Source: K189A clade bacterium
GTDB lineage: Bacteria > Pseudomonadota > Gammaproteobacteria > Pseudomonadales > Azotimanducaceae
Assembly (NCBI GenBank): GCA_018607725.1
Contig: JABBAY010000099.1
Span: 1-32,199, forward strand
Direction: 5' to 3'
Length of the DNA stretch: 32,199 bases
Shown here: positions 8,352-16,898 of the stretch, piece by piece
Layout: the number at the start of each line of letters is the position of its first letter
How positions within the stretch are numbered: position 1 is the first letter of the stretch
Notes under the pieces: model-generated
What the model was told of the DNA's origin: nothing
Seen by the model: the letters and a program-made list of their open reading frames with translations, nothing else
The model's database searches: none
Translations under genes and position numbers: made by a program

Positions 8352-9311
8352 TCAGTCTGCGGGGTTACCGCTTTCTTCTCCACTTCGAGGAAGCTTTTTT
8401 CTGCCACCGAAAAGCCAGGATCTATTGAGGGTCTGTGCCAATTCATCCACACTTCCCAAGGCAAGTTCGGTTTTCCTAATCAGCTCTGGAAGAGATTCTG
8501 CAATCGGATCACCTGCTTCAATCAATCTCTCAGTTTTTTTCAGGGTTGCTGTCGCTTGTGCGGTTAGGCTAGCCGCATTTTTAACTGCCGCAACCAGATC
8601 GTCTTCTGACTTCTCGATTATCCGCTGCGCACCCTGTGCCGTTGCATCAAACGAAATAGCACTTTGTTCAATTGTCATCAGCAATTTAGGTAAGCTCTGA
8701 GAAACTGCGTCGAGCTGCGCGGTAACTGACTGCAAATTGCTAACCATCAAATACAGAGATGCTTGATTCTCAGAGAAACCCGTGGTTATGTCCTCTGTCG
8801 ATTGGATGATATTTGTCAGTTGCGAAACGACTAAACCTACATCGAAGCTGTCTAGTATTGAGTTAAAGCCCGTTTCCAGTGAAGTCTCTAGTTCATCACC
8901 ATCCTTGAGCTTTTCATTTGAATCCATCCCCGAGATAAACGACAGTCCGATACCATTTAAGATCGACGTCACACCAATCTCACTGTCGATTAACAGTTTA
9001 GAGCCTGATGTGTAAAATCGTTCGTACTGTTTGGACAGCGAAATCACTACGGTTACCCTGCCCTGAGCATTGAGTCCAACTCCACTCACGGATCCAATCG
9101 TCACGCCGTTTAGGTTGACTCTCGCATCTTGCTGGATACCATAGGTTTTGTCTAAATACGTTACAAACGTGACGTTATCTCTGTCGCCTAACTGCTGCAG
9201 CAACGGCGACAAAAATAGCACGAGCATTATTAACAAAGCTCCAAATACGAAAAACCCAATAATTCGGTCTCGCGCTGTTATTTCTAAGGGACCTGTTGCA
9301 GTTGCTTTCAA
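8352..9311 (-). CDS. MCE-domain lipid-transport protein (MlaD-like)
   Basis: The 319-residue product has one membrane anchor (about 16-38: IIGFFVFGALLIMLVLFLSP) and one MCE domain (about 45-140: VTFVTYLDKTYGIQQDARVNLNGVTIGSVSGV, with the typical GVxIGxV core). A helical tail (about 145-300) follows, longer than in E. coli MlaD (about 183 residues) and more like the needle-forming helices of longer MCE proteins. MCE proteins carry lipids between inner and outer membrane and sit on an ABC permease. The start codon is TTG (9311-9309), overlapping the ATPase stop as TTGA; no usable ATG exists before the membrane segment, and the coupling supports this start. It forms one unit with the ATPase and permease genes. 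No MlaC or MlaB partner is visible. Confidence 0.88.
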   Translation of the reverse strand: MKATATGPLEITARDRIIGFFVFGALLIMLVLFLSPLLQQLGDRDNVTFVTYLDKTYGIQQDARVNLNGVTIGSVSGVGLNAQGRVTVVISLSKQYERFYTSGSKLLIDSEIGVTSILNGIGLSFISGMDSNEKLKDGDELETSLETGFNSILDSFDVGLVVSQLTNIIQSTEDITTGFSENQASLYLMVSNLQSVTAQLDAVSQSLPKLLMTIEQSAISFDATAQGAQRIIEKSEDDLVAAVKNAASLTAQATATLKKTERLIEAGDPIAESLPELIRKTELALGSVDELAQTLNRSWLFGGRKKLPRSGEESGNPAD

Positions 9312-9964
9312 AACTTAAACTCTACTAACTTGTGCGCTTCGATCTTGTAAGCGCAGTCCATTTCACCTAACAGTACATCTTGTGATGTCGCTATTATTAT
9401 TGTTGTAGCGTGCGTTTTCTGAAATTCCTTTAGTCCAAGAAATGCTATCTCTATCATTTCCTCATGCATGCCACCATCAAACTCATCAATCAAACACAAT
9501 GATGGGCGGACGATTAAAGCCCGAATCAAATTAACAATTCTTATCTGAACATCGTTTAGGTCATATGGGAAGCTCAAAAGCAGTTGTGTATCCAATGCGA
9601 ACATTTCACAAAGAGCATGCACTCGCGCAGAAATATCTTTGTCTAAGCGGTTGTGGTACTCCAGCGGCAATATAATATTTTGATAAACATTAAAAAGACT
9701 GATCAAACCGCCCGCCTCATATGAAATAGCAACGTGTTGAGATCTTTCTCGCTCAGAGAGCCCAAATGTACTTATCCCATTAATCAAAACCTCACCTGTT
9801 GCCTGGTCAATCAATCCAGCCAACCCTTTGAGCAGAGAGGTTGTTCCACCAAGCACACAGGATTCAACCCCACAGATCACTTGCGTGGGAAGCTCCAAAC
9901 ACAGATCCTCGAATAACAAATTACCAGGGAACTCTAGCCTAAAATTGTTAACGATTAGTGCCAT
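9308..9964 (-). CDS. Degenerate ABC ATPase of MCE transporter (MlaF-like)
   Basis: The 218-residue product has the length, order and position of an ABC nucleotide-binding subunit, between permease and MCE genes. The catalytic motifs are eroded. Walker A reads SCVLGGTTSLL (about 35-45), with Thr at the lysine position (41). The Q-loop has Glu at 83 (SYEAGGL). The signature LSGGQ is LNDVQ (136-140). The H-loop histidine is Ser194 (IATSQD). Walker B Asp-Glu is kept (CLIDEFD, 157-163). By established ABC biochemistry such a protein should bind or hydrolyse ATP poorly or not at all. The reading frame is intact, with overlapping neighbours, so this is not simple decay. It may be a structural subunit, or partner with an ATPase encoded elsewhere. 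Confidence 0.85.
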   Translation of the reverse strand: MALIVNNFRLEFPGNLLFEDLCLELPTQVICGVESCVLGGTTSLLKGLAGLIDQATGEVLINGISTFGLSERERSQHVAISYEAGGLISLFNVYQNIILPLEYHNRLDKDISARVHALCEMFALDTQLLLSFPYDLNDVQIRIVNLIRALIVRPSLCLIDEFDGGMHEEMIEIAFLGLKEFQKTHATTIIIATSQDVLLGEMDCAYKIEAHKLVEFKF

Positions 9965-9968
9965 AATT

Positions 9969-10799
9969 TTAGCGACTGTAGGCGAGATAAGAGAGCAAAA
10001 CGTTCAGCGCCAGAAAAACTGCAAGCTGAATCGTCACCGATGTTGAAATAGCATTGGAGATAGACAGATGATCTTTACTCACCTTTAGACCAAAATGGAT
10101 AGAAACCAAGCCAATCATTAGACCACCCAGCAAGGCTTTTAAAGCATTGATCAGCAGCTCGCTGGTTTGTATTTGCTGAAGGACAGCCATCGATAGTCCA
10201 GCAAATCGTGCCGATGGATCAGACAGCCAAATCATAAAATAACTCGACAAAAAAACTACCACATCGAAGTAAATGAACATGATTAACAAAGACACGGGAA
10301 ACGCAATGACAACAGGTAGCAATAATATGAAAGCCGGATTAACGCCTAAGCCTCTCAAAACGCCTAATTCGCCTCGCAACTGCAGGTAACCTATCTCATA
10401 GGTCACAGCAGTTCCCGATCGCGCGATTAAGATAAGCCCTGAAATTAAGGGACCAAGTTCTCGAATCACAATCAACACGAACAATGAGCCAAATTGATTC
10501 TCTAATGCTTCACCAGGCAAATAATCGTATAGCCTCGAGATCATGAGCACACCAATCAGTGCACCGACTACAACATTGATATAGAGGGCTCGTACGCCTG
10601 TTGAGTAGAGCTGGTGGTTGAACAGTTTTTGAAATAGACGCCGTTTTGCACTATTCAGCAAGAGTCGGCTGGATTTGACAATGACCCAAGCGGTTCCTGT
10701 GAAGTGAAGCAGTGGATGAAAAAACTGGATCACAGCGCCGCCGATCGTGCTGACCAGCGGGATCGGTCGTCTCTGAATTTTTGAGCTAGACTCACGCAT
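9969..10799 (-). CDS. MlaE-like permease of MCE transporter
   Basis: The 276-residue product matches the MlaE/YrbE permease family, inner-membrane subunits of MCE lipid transporters. It has an amphipathic N-terminal part, a first hydrophobic segment (about 72-92: ALYINVVVGALIGVLMISRL), the conserved region VLIVIRELGPLISGLILIARSGTAVTYEIG (given here only by its hallmarks RELGPL and ARSGTA, about 110-132), and further membrane helices at about 155-185, 218-240 and 250-272. The characteristic Glu-rich EIG...ELGVLRGLGVNP loop is kept, so the ATPase-contact loop looks normal even though its partner ATPase is degenerate. Only four bases separate it from the ATPase gene. It is the first gene of the MCE unit, after a 492-base gap. 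Confidence 0.9.
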   Translation of the reverse strand: MRESSSKIQRRPIPLVSTIGGAVIQFFHPLLHFTGTAWVIVKSSRLLLNSAKRRLFQKLFNHQLYSTGVRALYINVVVGALIGVLMISRLYDYLPGEALENQFGSLFVLIVIRELGPLISGLILIARSGTAVTYEIGYLQLRGELGVLRGLGVNPAFILLLPVVIAFPVSLLIMFIYFDVVVFLSSYFMIWLSDPSARFAGLSMAVLQQIQTSELLINALKALLGGLMIGLVSIHFGLKVSKDHLSISNAISTSVTIQLAVFLALNVLLSYLAYSR

Positions 10800-11291
10800 T
10801 TTTCAACAAATCGTCAAGACACATCGTTATCGGGGCATCAATGCCAAACAAACCAATTCATCTAGCCAAGGATAAACACATTGACTCATATGGAATTCGC
10901 TTGCGGTACCACAGGCAGAGACCGGCTAACACAGGCAGCAGCGAGAGGTAAGGGTAGGCGCTTCTATCAACACCTGCGCAGCGCACAAAATCAAAGGAAT
11001 CTTGCATCCGGCCCAACGATCGCGTTGCGAGGGGGTTCGTCAATTTCTAACGATGGGCAATTTAGCGTACCGTTCAATTGAGCCTAATGACACATACCAC
11101 TTTCATTCATGGATCGAACTTCAAAAAAATCTAAGCTCGTGACTCTTGAACTAAACGCTCCCTTGTCGTCGGGTTACAGAGATAGACCTGATTTTTCTTC
11201 ATTTCTAAAACTCAAGTTACGTCCAACCTACCGCCAGAACGCTTTAGACAGCACCCAACCGTCAAACGGCCAGGTGCGTCTCGCTGCGCCG
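10800..11291. other. Intergenic gap upstream of MCE transporter unit
   Basis: This gap of 492 bases lies between the permease start and the stop of the next minus-strand gene. It should hold the promoter for the permease-ATPase-MCE unit, but I found no convincing -35/-10 pair. The one plus-strand frame of note (11109-11324) runs into the neighbouring gene on the other strand and has no ribosome binding site. Nothing else is visible. Confidence 0.45.
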
Positions 11292-11987
11292 TTAAAAATC
11301 AGCGTCGTTTGCGCCCTCGTATGAAATATCGTTCTTCTTGAATACGTCGCGAGCTAGTTTAATCGTCGTGAACCATTTCTGCGCTGCACCCGGTGCATTA
11401 GTCGCAATAAAAAGCCCCTGAGAAAATTTCTTTTTCATCTTCGCCGCGCCCATAAGTCCAGCATCTTTTATCTCAGTTGTCGCTGACTTGCCCCAAGCGC
11501 CTAGCTTTGGAATGTAAAGCGCAGTTCTAACACCCGCTTTTAACCATGGTAGCATCGCTTTGCCGGCTTCTTCTTTTGAGACATCTTTCATCGCGTCGGC
11601 GTCAGTCATGGCAGACTCGATGATCCCATCCAACTCTGCACTACGTGCGATTGCTTCTTTTGTGCACTTATTGTCGCACGCTCCTGACATTGCCTTGGCA
11701 TCGGCTTGTGCGGCGTTGCCCTCGTCTTTCTTTCCAAGCGCTATCAACATTGCACCCTGTGCAAACCTGACGTCACGAAGAATTTCGTTAAACTCGGTGA
11801 CAATAGTATCCTGCGCATCTGCTGCGGAAAGCTGAGTTGCGCCATCTGCTTCTGCATCTGCAGATTTTTCTGCGCCTGGCACCACACCTTTCATGGCATC
11901 TCCAAATCCGGGCATCGCCATTGCAACCGGTGTGACACTGGCTAAAGTCAACGTGACTAGTACACTAACTAAAGATATTCTTAACAT
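11292..11987 (-). CDS. Small exported helical protein, unknown
   Basis: The 231-residue product has a clear signal peptide (about 1-24, ending AMA-MP), then an Ala/Asp-rich segment (ADAEADGATQLSAADAQ) and a mostly helical body. A Cys-x3-Cys pair (CDNKC, about 104-108) could form a disulphide. Later segments include KEEAGKAMLPWLKAG and KKFSQGLFIATNAPGAAQKWF. The C terminus is ANDADF, resembling the acidic-aromatic ends of three other proteins in the cluster. A purine-rich ribosome binding site (GAGGTAGAG) precedes the ATG. It lies 117 bases after the preceding minus-strand gene, so it may have its own promoter. I do not recognise a family; the pattern suggests a soluble periplasmic accessory protein. 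Confidence 0.65.
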   Translation of the reverse strand: MLRISLVSVLVTLTLASVTPVAMAMPGFGDAMKGVVPGAEKSADAEADGATQLSAADAQDTIVTEFNEILRDVRFAQGAMLIALGKKDEGNAAQADAKAMSGACDNKCTKEAIARSAELDGIIESAMTDADAMKDVSKEEAGKAMLPWLKAGVRTALYIPKLGAWGKSATTEIKDAGLMGAAKMKKKFSQGLFIATNAPGAAQKWFTTIKLARDVFKKNDISYEGANDADF

Positions 11988-12104
11988 TTTCTCTACCTCT
12001 TTTTGTGACTGTGGTTATAGTATTCAGTTAAATCTTCGTCGCACCGAGTTTAGCCAGGACGTCTTAGCGACGATTAAGACATCCTAGTATCGATAAAGCT
12101 AGCT

Positions 12105-13217
12105 TTATTGAATCCCTGCGGATTTCAACTGATTTACGATTTCCTTGCTTGCGGCTTCTGCAGCCTTCACAAGAGCGTTTGTTTCCGCCGCTGTATCGCT
12201 AGTCCCCTCCCCTCGCATCTGAGTTGGCGCGACCGCTGCGACCGACTCAAAAAACAAACCATCATCGCGATAAACCCAGGCTTTTACTGAGGCAACAACG
12301 ACATTGTTACCAGAGAATGGGTCGATAGCGGATTTTAAGACATCTACGGTTGCAACGACTAACAGAGGGATTTTTCCTCGAATCGCGTCGAAAGCCGCAT
12401 TTTTAGTTTCAGGACTCAAATCATCGCCCACCCCAAACTCATCTCTAAATGCGTTCAAGTCAAAACCTGGGAACCGTGCGCCTACTTGAGAGGCATCTAT
12501 AAAAGTGAAGCCAGAGGAGGAAAAATTTTCTGTCACTGCGGCGTCGAGAGCACCTGAGTTAAAGACCGAGTAGCGCACTTTATTGGCTTTTTTCTCGACG
12601 CTGCCCCCCGTTACACTCTTCTCTGTCGTCGTACTCGTTCCAACAGCTGACATCGACTCGCCGGACACGTCTGCACTTTGCTCTGCCTCAGAAATACTAG
12701 TCTGTTGATCAATTTGGGTCACCTTGTCCGCATATATTTTGACACTCATCTGCTTCCTAGCTATGAATACAGCAGTCATTCTAGATTTCGGACCCACAAC
12801 AGCTGGCGCATTTCTCGCCATCAACTGTTCCAAAGCTGCTACATTTATTTCCGCCTTAAAGGCTAGTTTGAAGGTCTTACCGTTACAATCAGACCGAATC
12901 AAAGGGTTGAGCAAATAGGTATCGAGCGCGGCATGAATTTCAGACTCGGCACTCGATAAAAGCTTTGCTTCGGCTACACTCTTTTGAGATCCCCAGGTAC
13001 GTATAGCCGCAATTTTCACTTCAGTTAAGGCTGCTTGATAATCTTTAGCAGAACGCGGCATGCCCTTTTTACATTTTTTACTCAACTCTTTGGTTATCGT
13101 AGCTTGTGTCCATTCCGTACCTGCATGAACCAATGGCGTGTGCAGTAGGCTGGCCACTAGAACCCACAAAAAACCAACCACAAAGAATCTCGCATTGGTA
13201 AATTCAATCGTTTTCAT
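12105..13217 (-). CDS. Exported LPP20/CsgG-like protein, unknown function
   Basis: I place the start at the ATG at 13217, with GGGAA seven to eight bases upstream; a GTG at 13223 is nearer the ribosome binding site than usual. The product (about 370 residues) has a signal peptide (hydrophobic FFVVGFLWVLVASLL, cut near VHAG). Residues about 40-130 follow the LPP20-like pattern: a helix with ALTEVKIAAIRTWG, then KTFKLAFKAEINVAALEQLM. After a Ser/Thr-rich stretch (about 180-205) comes an alpha/beta part like CsgG/FlgO-type domains (ALDAAVTENFSSSGFTFIDA, IPLLVVATVDV, VVVASVKAWVYRDDG, ending in LVKAAEAASKEIVNQLK). It starts two bases after the stop of the preceding gene. The domain calls are weak and by eye. 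Confidence 0.65.
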   Translation of the reverse strand: MKTIEFTNARFFVVGFLWVLVASLLHTPLVHAGTEWTQATITKELSKKCKKGMPRSAKDYQAALTEVKIAAIRTWGSQKSVAEAKLLSSAESEIHAALDTYLLNPLIRSDCNGKTFKLAFKAEINVAALEQLMARNAPAVVGPKSRMTAVFIARKQMSVKIYADKVTQIDQQTSISEAEQSADVSGESMSAVGTSTTTEKSVTGGSVEKKANKVRYSVFNSGALDAAVTENFSSSGFTFIDASQVGARFPGFDLNAFRDEFGVGDDLSPETKNAAFDAIRGKIPLLVVATVDVLKSAIDPFSGNNVVVASVKAWVYRDDGLFFESVAAVAPTQMRGEGTSDTAAETNALVKAAEAASKEIVNQLKSAGIQ

Positions 13218-13219
13218 CG

Positions 13220-14413
13220 TCACTTCCCTTTGATTTCTTGGATTATTTTTATATTAACTGTCTGCATTTTCTTGGCGATTTCTCTAAATTTACTTTTGCT
13301 TTTTATGTGACGACTCACCCATTTCTTATCTGGCTTAACTAACTGCGCCATGAACTCGGTGATGAGAACCAGCTGGACTTCTTCGTAAAGTGGCCACTCA
13401 GCAACTTGGGAATCCTTGCTATACCGCACGACTCTACCCATTTGCATGTTTTCTGCGTAGAGGCGCTTCTTGAAAGCTACATCTGAGAAATGAACTTCCA
13501 TGCCAACTATATGCGTTTTTGTCGTGGTTTTGGGCGTCGAGTCTAACTCTTTCGTGACAAATCCCCTGGCTACTAAATTAACAACGAAATCTGCGGGTGG
13601 AAGGGAAAAGCTGACATCATTACGTTCATCGAAAAGCAAACGCATTTTACTCACTGCTTCACCTTGGGTATAGGGTAGGACCGGAATGTCATGGAAATCC
13701 GAAAGGCTGCTCGCAAAGGAAGCCGCGAGCCAATTTTTATAGGCGTCTACTGGAATATTATTGATTTTTAGAATGGCTTCCGCAGTGGGGTTCACCGTTA
13801 CATCACGGACCTTTAGGTTGATGTTCCACCCTTCTTTGAACGTCAAAGATTGAAGTTTCTTACCTACCAAGTCAAAAATACTCTTGCCTGGATCCTCATC
13901 GTTTTTGATTAAGGTTTCTAACACCAGTTGCTCCCGAAGCGCTTCCATGTCAGTGGTATCGTCATAGCTTCTTACTGCAGCGCTGTAGACGGGAAAGGCA
14001 CTGATAACGCGTTTATTCGTAAAATCAAATGTCAGAATCTGAGCGCGAAGGGACAATTTCAAGGTATTCCCCGAACTCGTCCGGTTATCCCGAAAAGACT
14101 CTGCGCTTATGGCCACAGCTGTCGCGAGAGCACTTCCACTGTTGACACTGCCCCCCCCTTCGCCGCCAGTCAGAAACACTAAGTCCTCTCTGTCGACGTT
14201 GCTTACGATTTTCAGTAATTCTGTATTAGCGTTGCTACGTATAGATTCGTTCAGTACTTTTGTGACGTAGGGCATCGTCACTTTCGCGTCTTTCAGCCCA
14301 CCGACAAAGGCTATACCGAGAAACTGAACATTTTGTTTTGCCTGCAGCGCAGTGGCGGCAAACAAGCACACGAAAAATGTACCAGCAAGGCTATACTTAC
14401 GGAGCTTTATCAT
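13220..14413 (-). CDS. Exported protein of unknown function
   Basis: The 397-residue product begins with a signal peptide (about 1-25, LFAATALQA-K). The mature part is alpha/beta: VQFLGIAFVGG, VTKVLNESIRSN, LKLSLRAQILTFDFTNKRVI, INLKVRDVTVNP, FVVNLVARGFVTKE, and a basic C terminus (KKWVSRHIKSKSKFREIAKK). The first 150 residues resemble an N-terminal domain that reads a name-like pattern of 'exported conserved protein' rather than any enzyme. There is a Gly/Ser-rich loop (GGEGGGSVNSGS, about 79-90). No catalytic motif is seen. It sits 11 bases after the CHASE2 gene and two bases before the next, so it belongs to the same operon. Confidence 0.6.
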   Translation of the reverse strand: MIKLRKYSLAGTFFVCLFAATALQAKQNVQFLGIAFVGGLKDAKVTMPYVTKVLNESIRSNANTELLKIVSNVDREDLVFLTGGEGGGSVNSGSALATAVAISAESFRDNRTSSGNTLKLSLRAQILTFDFTNKRVISAFPVYSAAVRSYDDTTDMEALREQLVLETLIKNDEDPGKSIFDLVGKKLQSLTFKEGWNINLKVRDVTVNPTAEAILKINNIPVDAYKNWLAASFASSLSDFHDIPVLPYTQGEAVSKMRLLFDERNDVSFSLPPADFVVNLVARGFVTKELDSTPKTTTKTHIVGMEVHFSDVAFKKRLYAENMQMGRVVRYSKDSQVAEWPLYEEVQLVLITEFMAQLVKPDKKWVSRHIKSKSKFREIAKKMQTVNIKIIQEIKGK

Positions 14414-14424
14414 ATGTCGCCTCT

Positions 14425-16077
14425 TTAATCTGATTGGGAAGTTGGCATCGTGGCTTTGTTCGCCATGAACTCGACGGCCATATCCAACATCGCTTTGCTG
14501 ACGCTAGTACGAGCCTCGAGGTGCGTGCCAACAACCGAAATGATACGTACCAACTTACCAGCGGATTCGATCAGTTCACTACCATCTAAAGCGCCGCCCT
14601 CGTGATCTAAAACGAGTACATATCGAGTTGACCCCATAATGTCTGCCGTAAGATTCTCACCCGAAAACAAGTTATCGATACAAAACACCTTTTTGGCGCC
14701 TACCCTTGATTCCAGGTCATCCACCTCACGTTCATACTTTGAATCTTCATTAAAATAGCCTAAAAGCAACGCCTCTCTAGCACCTGTCCATTCAATTTCA
14801 TCGAAAAACAATCTGGTTCCCCGACGTGATCCTCGGACCGGAATGGAATAGAGCTTGCTGACGGAGAAGAACGCAATTCCCATAAGCACAGGAAAAACAA
14901 GATCAATAGCAACTGTTGTATAACTCATTGAGATTAGGGTGACGAGAACGCTGAGAACTTCCGCCACTATAAAAACAGAATCGATTACATCCTCATCGAC
15001 CTCGTAAACGTGCGCGATGGCAAGACACCAAAAACCGAAACATGAAAAAAGAACAATCATCCAAACTGGAATGGGCGTCAAGCCAGTATTATTCTTCATG
15101 TCATCAATAAAATTGGCTATCATGAAGTTATCATCAACCGTATTAGACAGCGGATTCGCCTTAAGTAGCGCTAGCCCAGGCGCGGTAGCACCAATCACGA
15201 TAATTTTCCCCTTCAATAATCCAAGATCAAAATCCCCCTCTCCTGCCATAGCAGAGTAGATGTCAAAGAACGAATAGCGCGAATAACTTGCGTTGTAGGG
15301 ACGCCAATTGACCAGATATTCATCTTTTAGCTCTGAGGAAATATTTGCGTCAAATATATCGATTGTTCTTTTCGCCAGCGACGGGAAGGCGAAATTTTTA
15401 TCATAAAACATCGGCTGAAACCGGCGAACGACTCCATCATCGTCCAAAACCAGGTTGTTTATACCTAGGCGATCGTGTGCTTCCGCGAAATAGGGATACA
15501 ACACAGCAACCGTTTCGTCCATCAAGCCGGCTTCAGGCAAAACAGCTCCTGGTAGTTGAGACAGTTTGACCTCACTGAGCACATCGTTTTCAGCCGATAA
15601 GCGTGTTATGGGAAAAGCCACCTGCCGAGCATAACCAGACATTTCTGCTAGCAAAGCGTCAGATTCTACATCTTGAAGATCTGGGTCACTAAACATAACA
15701 TTAAGAGCTACGGCCCCAACTTCATTGTCTGCTAAGCCTGCTAAAAACTCACCAAAAACAAATCGTGGCCAGGGCCAGCGTCCGAATTCATTAGCCATCA
15801 GCGCGAGACTTCGCTCATCGACATCAATCAATATGATATCTTCGTCCGCGCTAGGTTGCTTTAGTCGATACTCGAAAGCTAAGTCGATGGAGTCTGTGTC
15901 ATATTGAAGAAATGCGGATCCCTGCTGACTCGTCACCACACCAAAATACGCCATGGTTGCAACTGAAAATAACGCGGCTAGCCCTAGATAAAACCTCTTT
16001 TTTGAACGTCTACTGATCAGCCCAACGACAACTATCAGCTTAGGCATAAACAAGGTAAATCTTCTTAACAGCGACAT
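14425..16077 (-). CDS. CHASE2-domain membrane protein without output domain
   Basis: The 550-residue product is an inner-membrane protein. A first helix lies at about 29-49, then a periplasmic CHASE2 domain at about 55-325 (FEYRLKQPSADEDIILIDVDE, RWPWPR, VMFSDPDLQD, DDDGVVRRF and the closing KGKIIVIGATAPGL), then three helices at about 336-358, 364-386 and 388-410. CHASE2 normally senses periplasmic signals and passes them to a cyclase, GGDEF or kinase domain. Here the cytoplasmic part (about 411-550) shows none of these: it has VGAKKVFCIDNLFSG and RYVLVLDHEGGA strands but no known catalytic motif. It may be a signal-sensing or scaffold subunit. It follows the M48 protease gene by 13 bases. 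The ribosome binding site is weak. Confidence 0.85.
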   Translation of the reverse strand: MSLLRRFTLFMPKLIVVVGLISRRSKKRFYLGLAALFSVATMAYFGVVTSQQGSAFLQYDTDSIDLAFEYRLKQPSADEDIILIDVDERSLALMANEFGRWPWPRFVFGEFLAGLADNEVGAVALNVMFSDPDLQDVESDALLAEMSGYARQVAFPITRLSAENDVLSEVKLSQLPGAVLPEAGLMDETVAVLYPYFAEAHDRLGINNLVLDDDGVVRRFQPMFYDKNFAFPSLAKRTIDIFDANISSELKDEYLVNWRPYNASYSRYSFFDIYSAMAGEGDFDLGLLKGKIIVIGATAPGLALLKANPLSNTVDDNFMIANFIDDMKNNTGLTPIPVWMIVLFSCFGFWCLAIAHVYEVDEDVIDSVFIVAEVLSVLVTLISMSYTTVAIDLVFPVLMGIAFFSVSKLYSIPVRGSRRGTRLFFDEIEWTGAREALLLGYFNEDSKYEREVDDLESRVGAKKVFCIDNLFSGENLTADIMGSTRYVLVLDHEGGALDGSELIESAGKLVRIISVVGTHLEARTSVSKAMLDMAVEFMANKATMPTSQSD

Positions 16078-16090
16078 AATATAATTGATC

Positions 16091-16861
16091 CTATGGCGCG
16101 CTGATTTTCATCAGCATAGATCCTGCGCGCGCTGGCAATGCTGCGGCTTCAAGCTCACTCGAAAACGCGATCGATAACATATCTATTCTTTGATTTGGTG
16201 TAGGGTGGGTCTGAAATAACAGCTCTACAGATTTCGCCTCAGACCTTAGCCCATCCAGCTTGGCCAAGACATCAAAAAGCGCACTGCTGTTATATCCCGC
16301 GCGTGCCGCGATTACAGCCCCATCTCTGTCGGCCTCGAACTCTGCGCCTTTGTCTAGTCCTTTAGTCATTAAGTCTGTGAAGACGCCATTCATTTGTGTG
16401 AAAAGCTCATTCGCATTATTCATGTTAGATTGCATCTTGGCGATCATTTGAGTGGCTGCTTGCTGCTTCTTAATAATTTGCCAATGATGTTGTCGGACGA
16501 CGTGAGCTAACTCATGAGCGAGTACGGCCGCCAGTTCATCTTCAGTTTCCAATAACTGATAAAGACCTCGGGTGACGAAAACTTTCCCTCCAGGGGCACA
16601 AAATGCATTCACAGAATCCGTATCAAGAATACCAAACACCCATGGTAGCTCAGGCCTCTCCGTCTGATCGGCCAAGTGGCGTCCCAATAAGTTTATGTAT
16701 TCGTTAACCTTTTTATCAGCAACAAGATGTACAGAACCTAGATACAACGCCGCAACCTGATCTCCCGCCAGGATTTCTTTATCATTCGATGCTTTTGCCG
16801 CCGTAATGGAAATACACAGAGCAAGCAAGAGAACGCCAAAGTTAGAGATTTTTTTATTCAA
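16091..16861 (-). CDS. Periplasmic M48-family metalloprotease
   Basis: The 256-residue product has a signal peptide (about 1-24, AAKAS) and the full M48 zinc-protease core: HELAH at 116-120 with the catalytic Glu, and EFEAD at 174-178 supplying the third zinc ligand. The segment VNAFCAPGGKVFVTRGLY is typical of secreted M48 enzymes such as BepA, LoiP and YcaL, and QTHPTPNQRI near the C terminus is also conserved there. BepA-type proteases handle outer-membrane protein assembly and quality control. It lacks the TPR tail of BepA, so it is nearer to LoiP/YcaL, but has no lipobox. It lies between the SH3-like gene and the CHASE2 gene in one operon and may process or check cluster products. Confidence 0.9.
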   Translation of the reverse strand: MNKKISNFGVLLLALCISITAAKASNDKEILAGDQVAALYLGSVHLVADKKVNEYINLLGRHLADQTERPELPWVFGILDTDSVNAFCAPGGKVFVTRGLYQLLETEDELAAVLAHELAHVVRQHHWQIIKKQQAATQMIAKMQSNMNNANELFTQMNGVFTDLMTKGLDKGAEFEADRDGAVIAARAGYNSSALFDVLAKLDGLRSEAKSVELLFQTHPTPNQRIDMLSIAFSSELEAAALPARAGSMLMKISAP

Positions 16862-16898
16862 TCAAATTACCCCGCCGCTATGCTTGAGAAACGCAAAA

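Noticed and set aside
8279-8464. 62-codon upstream extension of the CsgG/FlgT-like gene
   Set aside because: It overlaps the MCE gene, places the signal peptide inside the protein, and the ATG at 8278 has an ideal ribosome binding site.
11109-11324. Plus-strand 71-codon frame in the gap before the MCE unit
   Set aside because: No ribosome binding site, no protein-like pattern and overlap with the stop region of the minus-strand gene.
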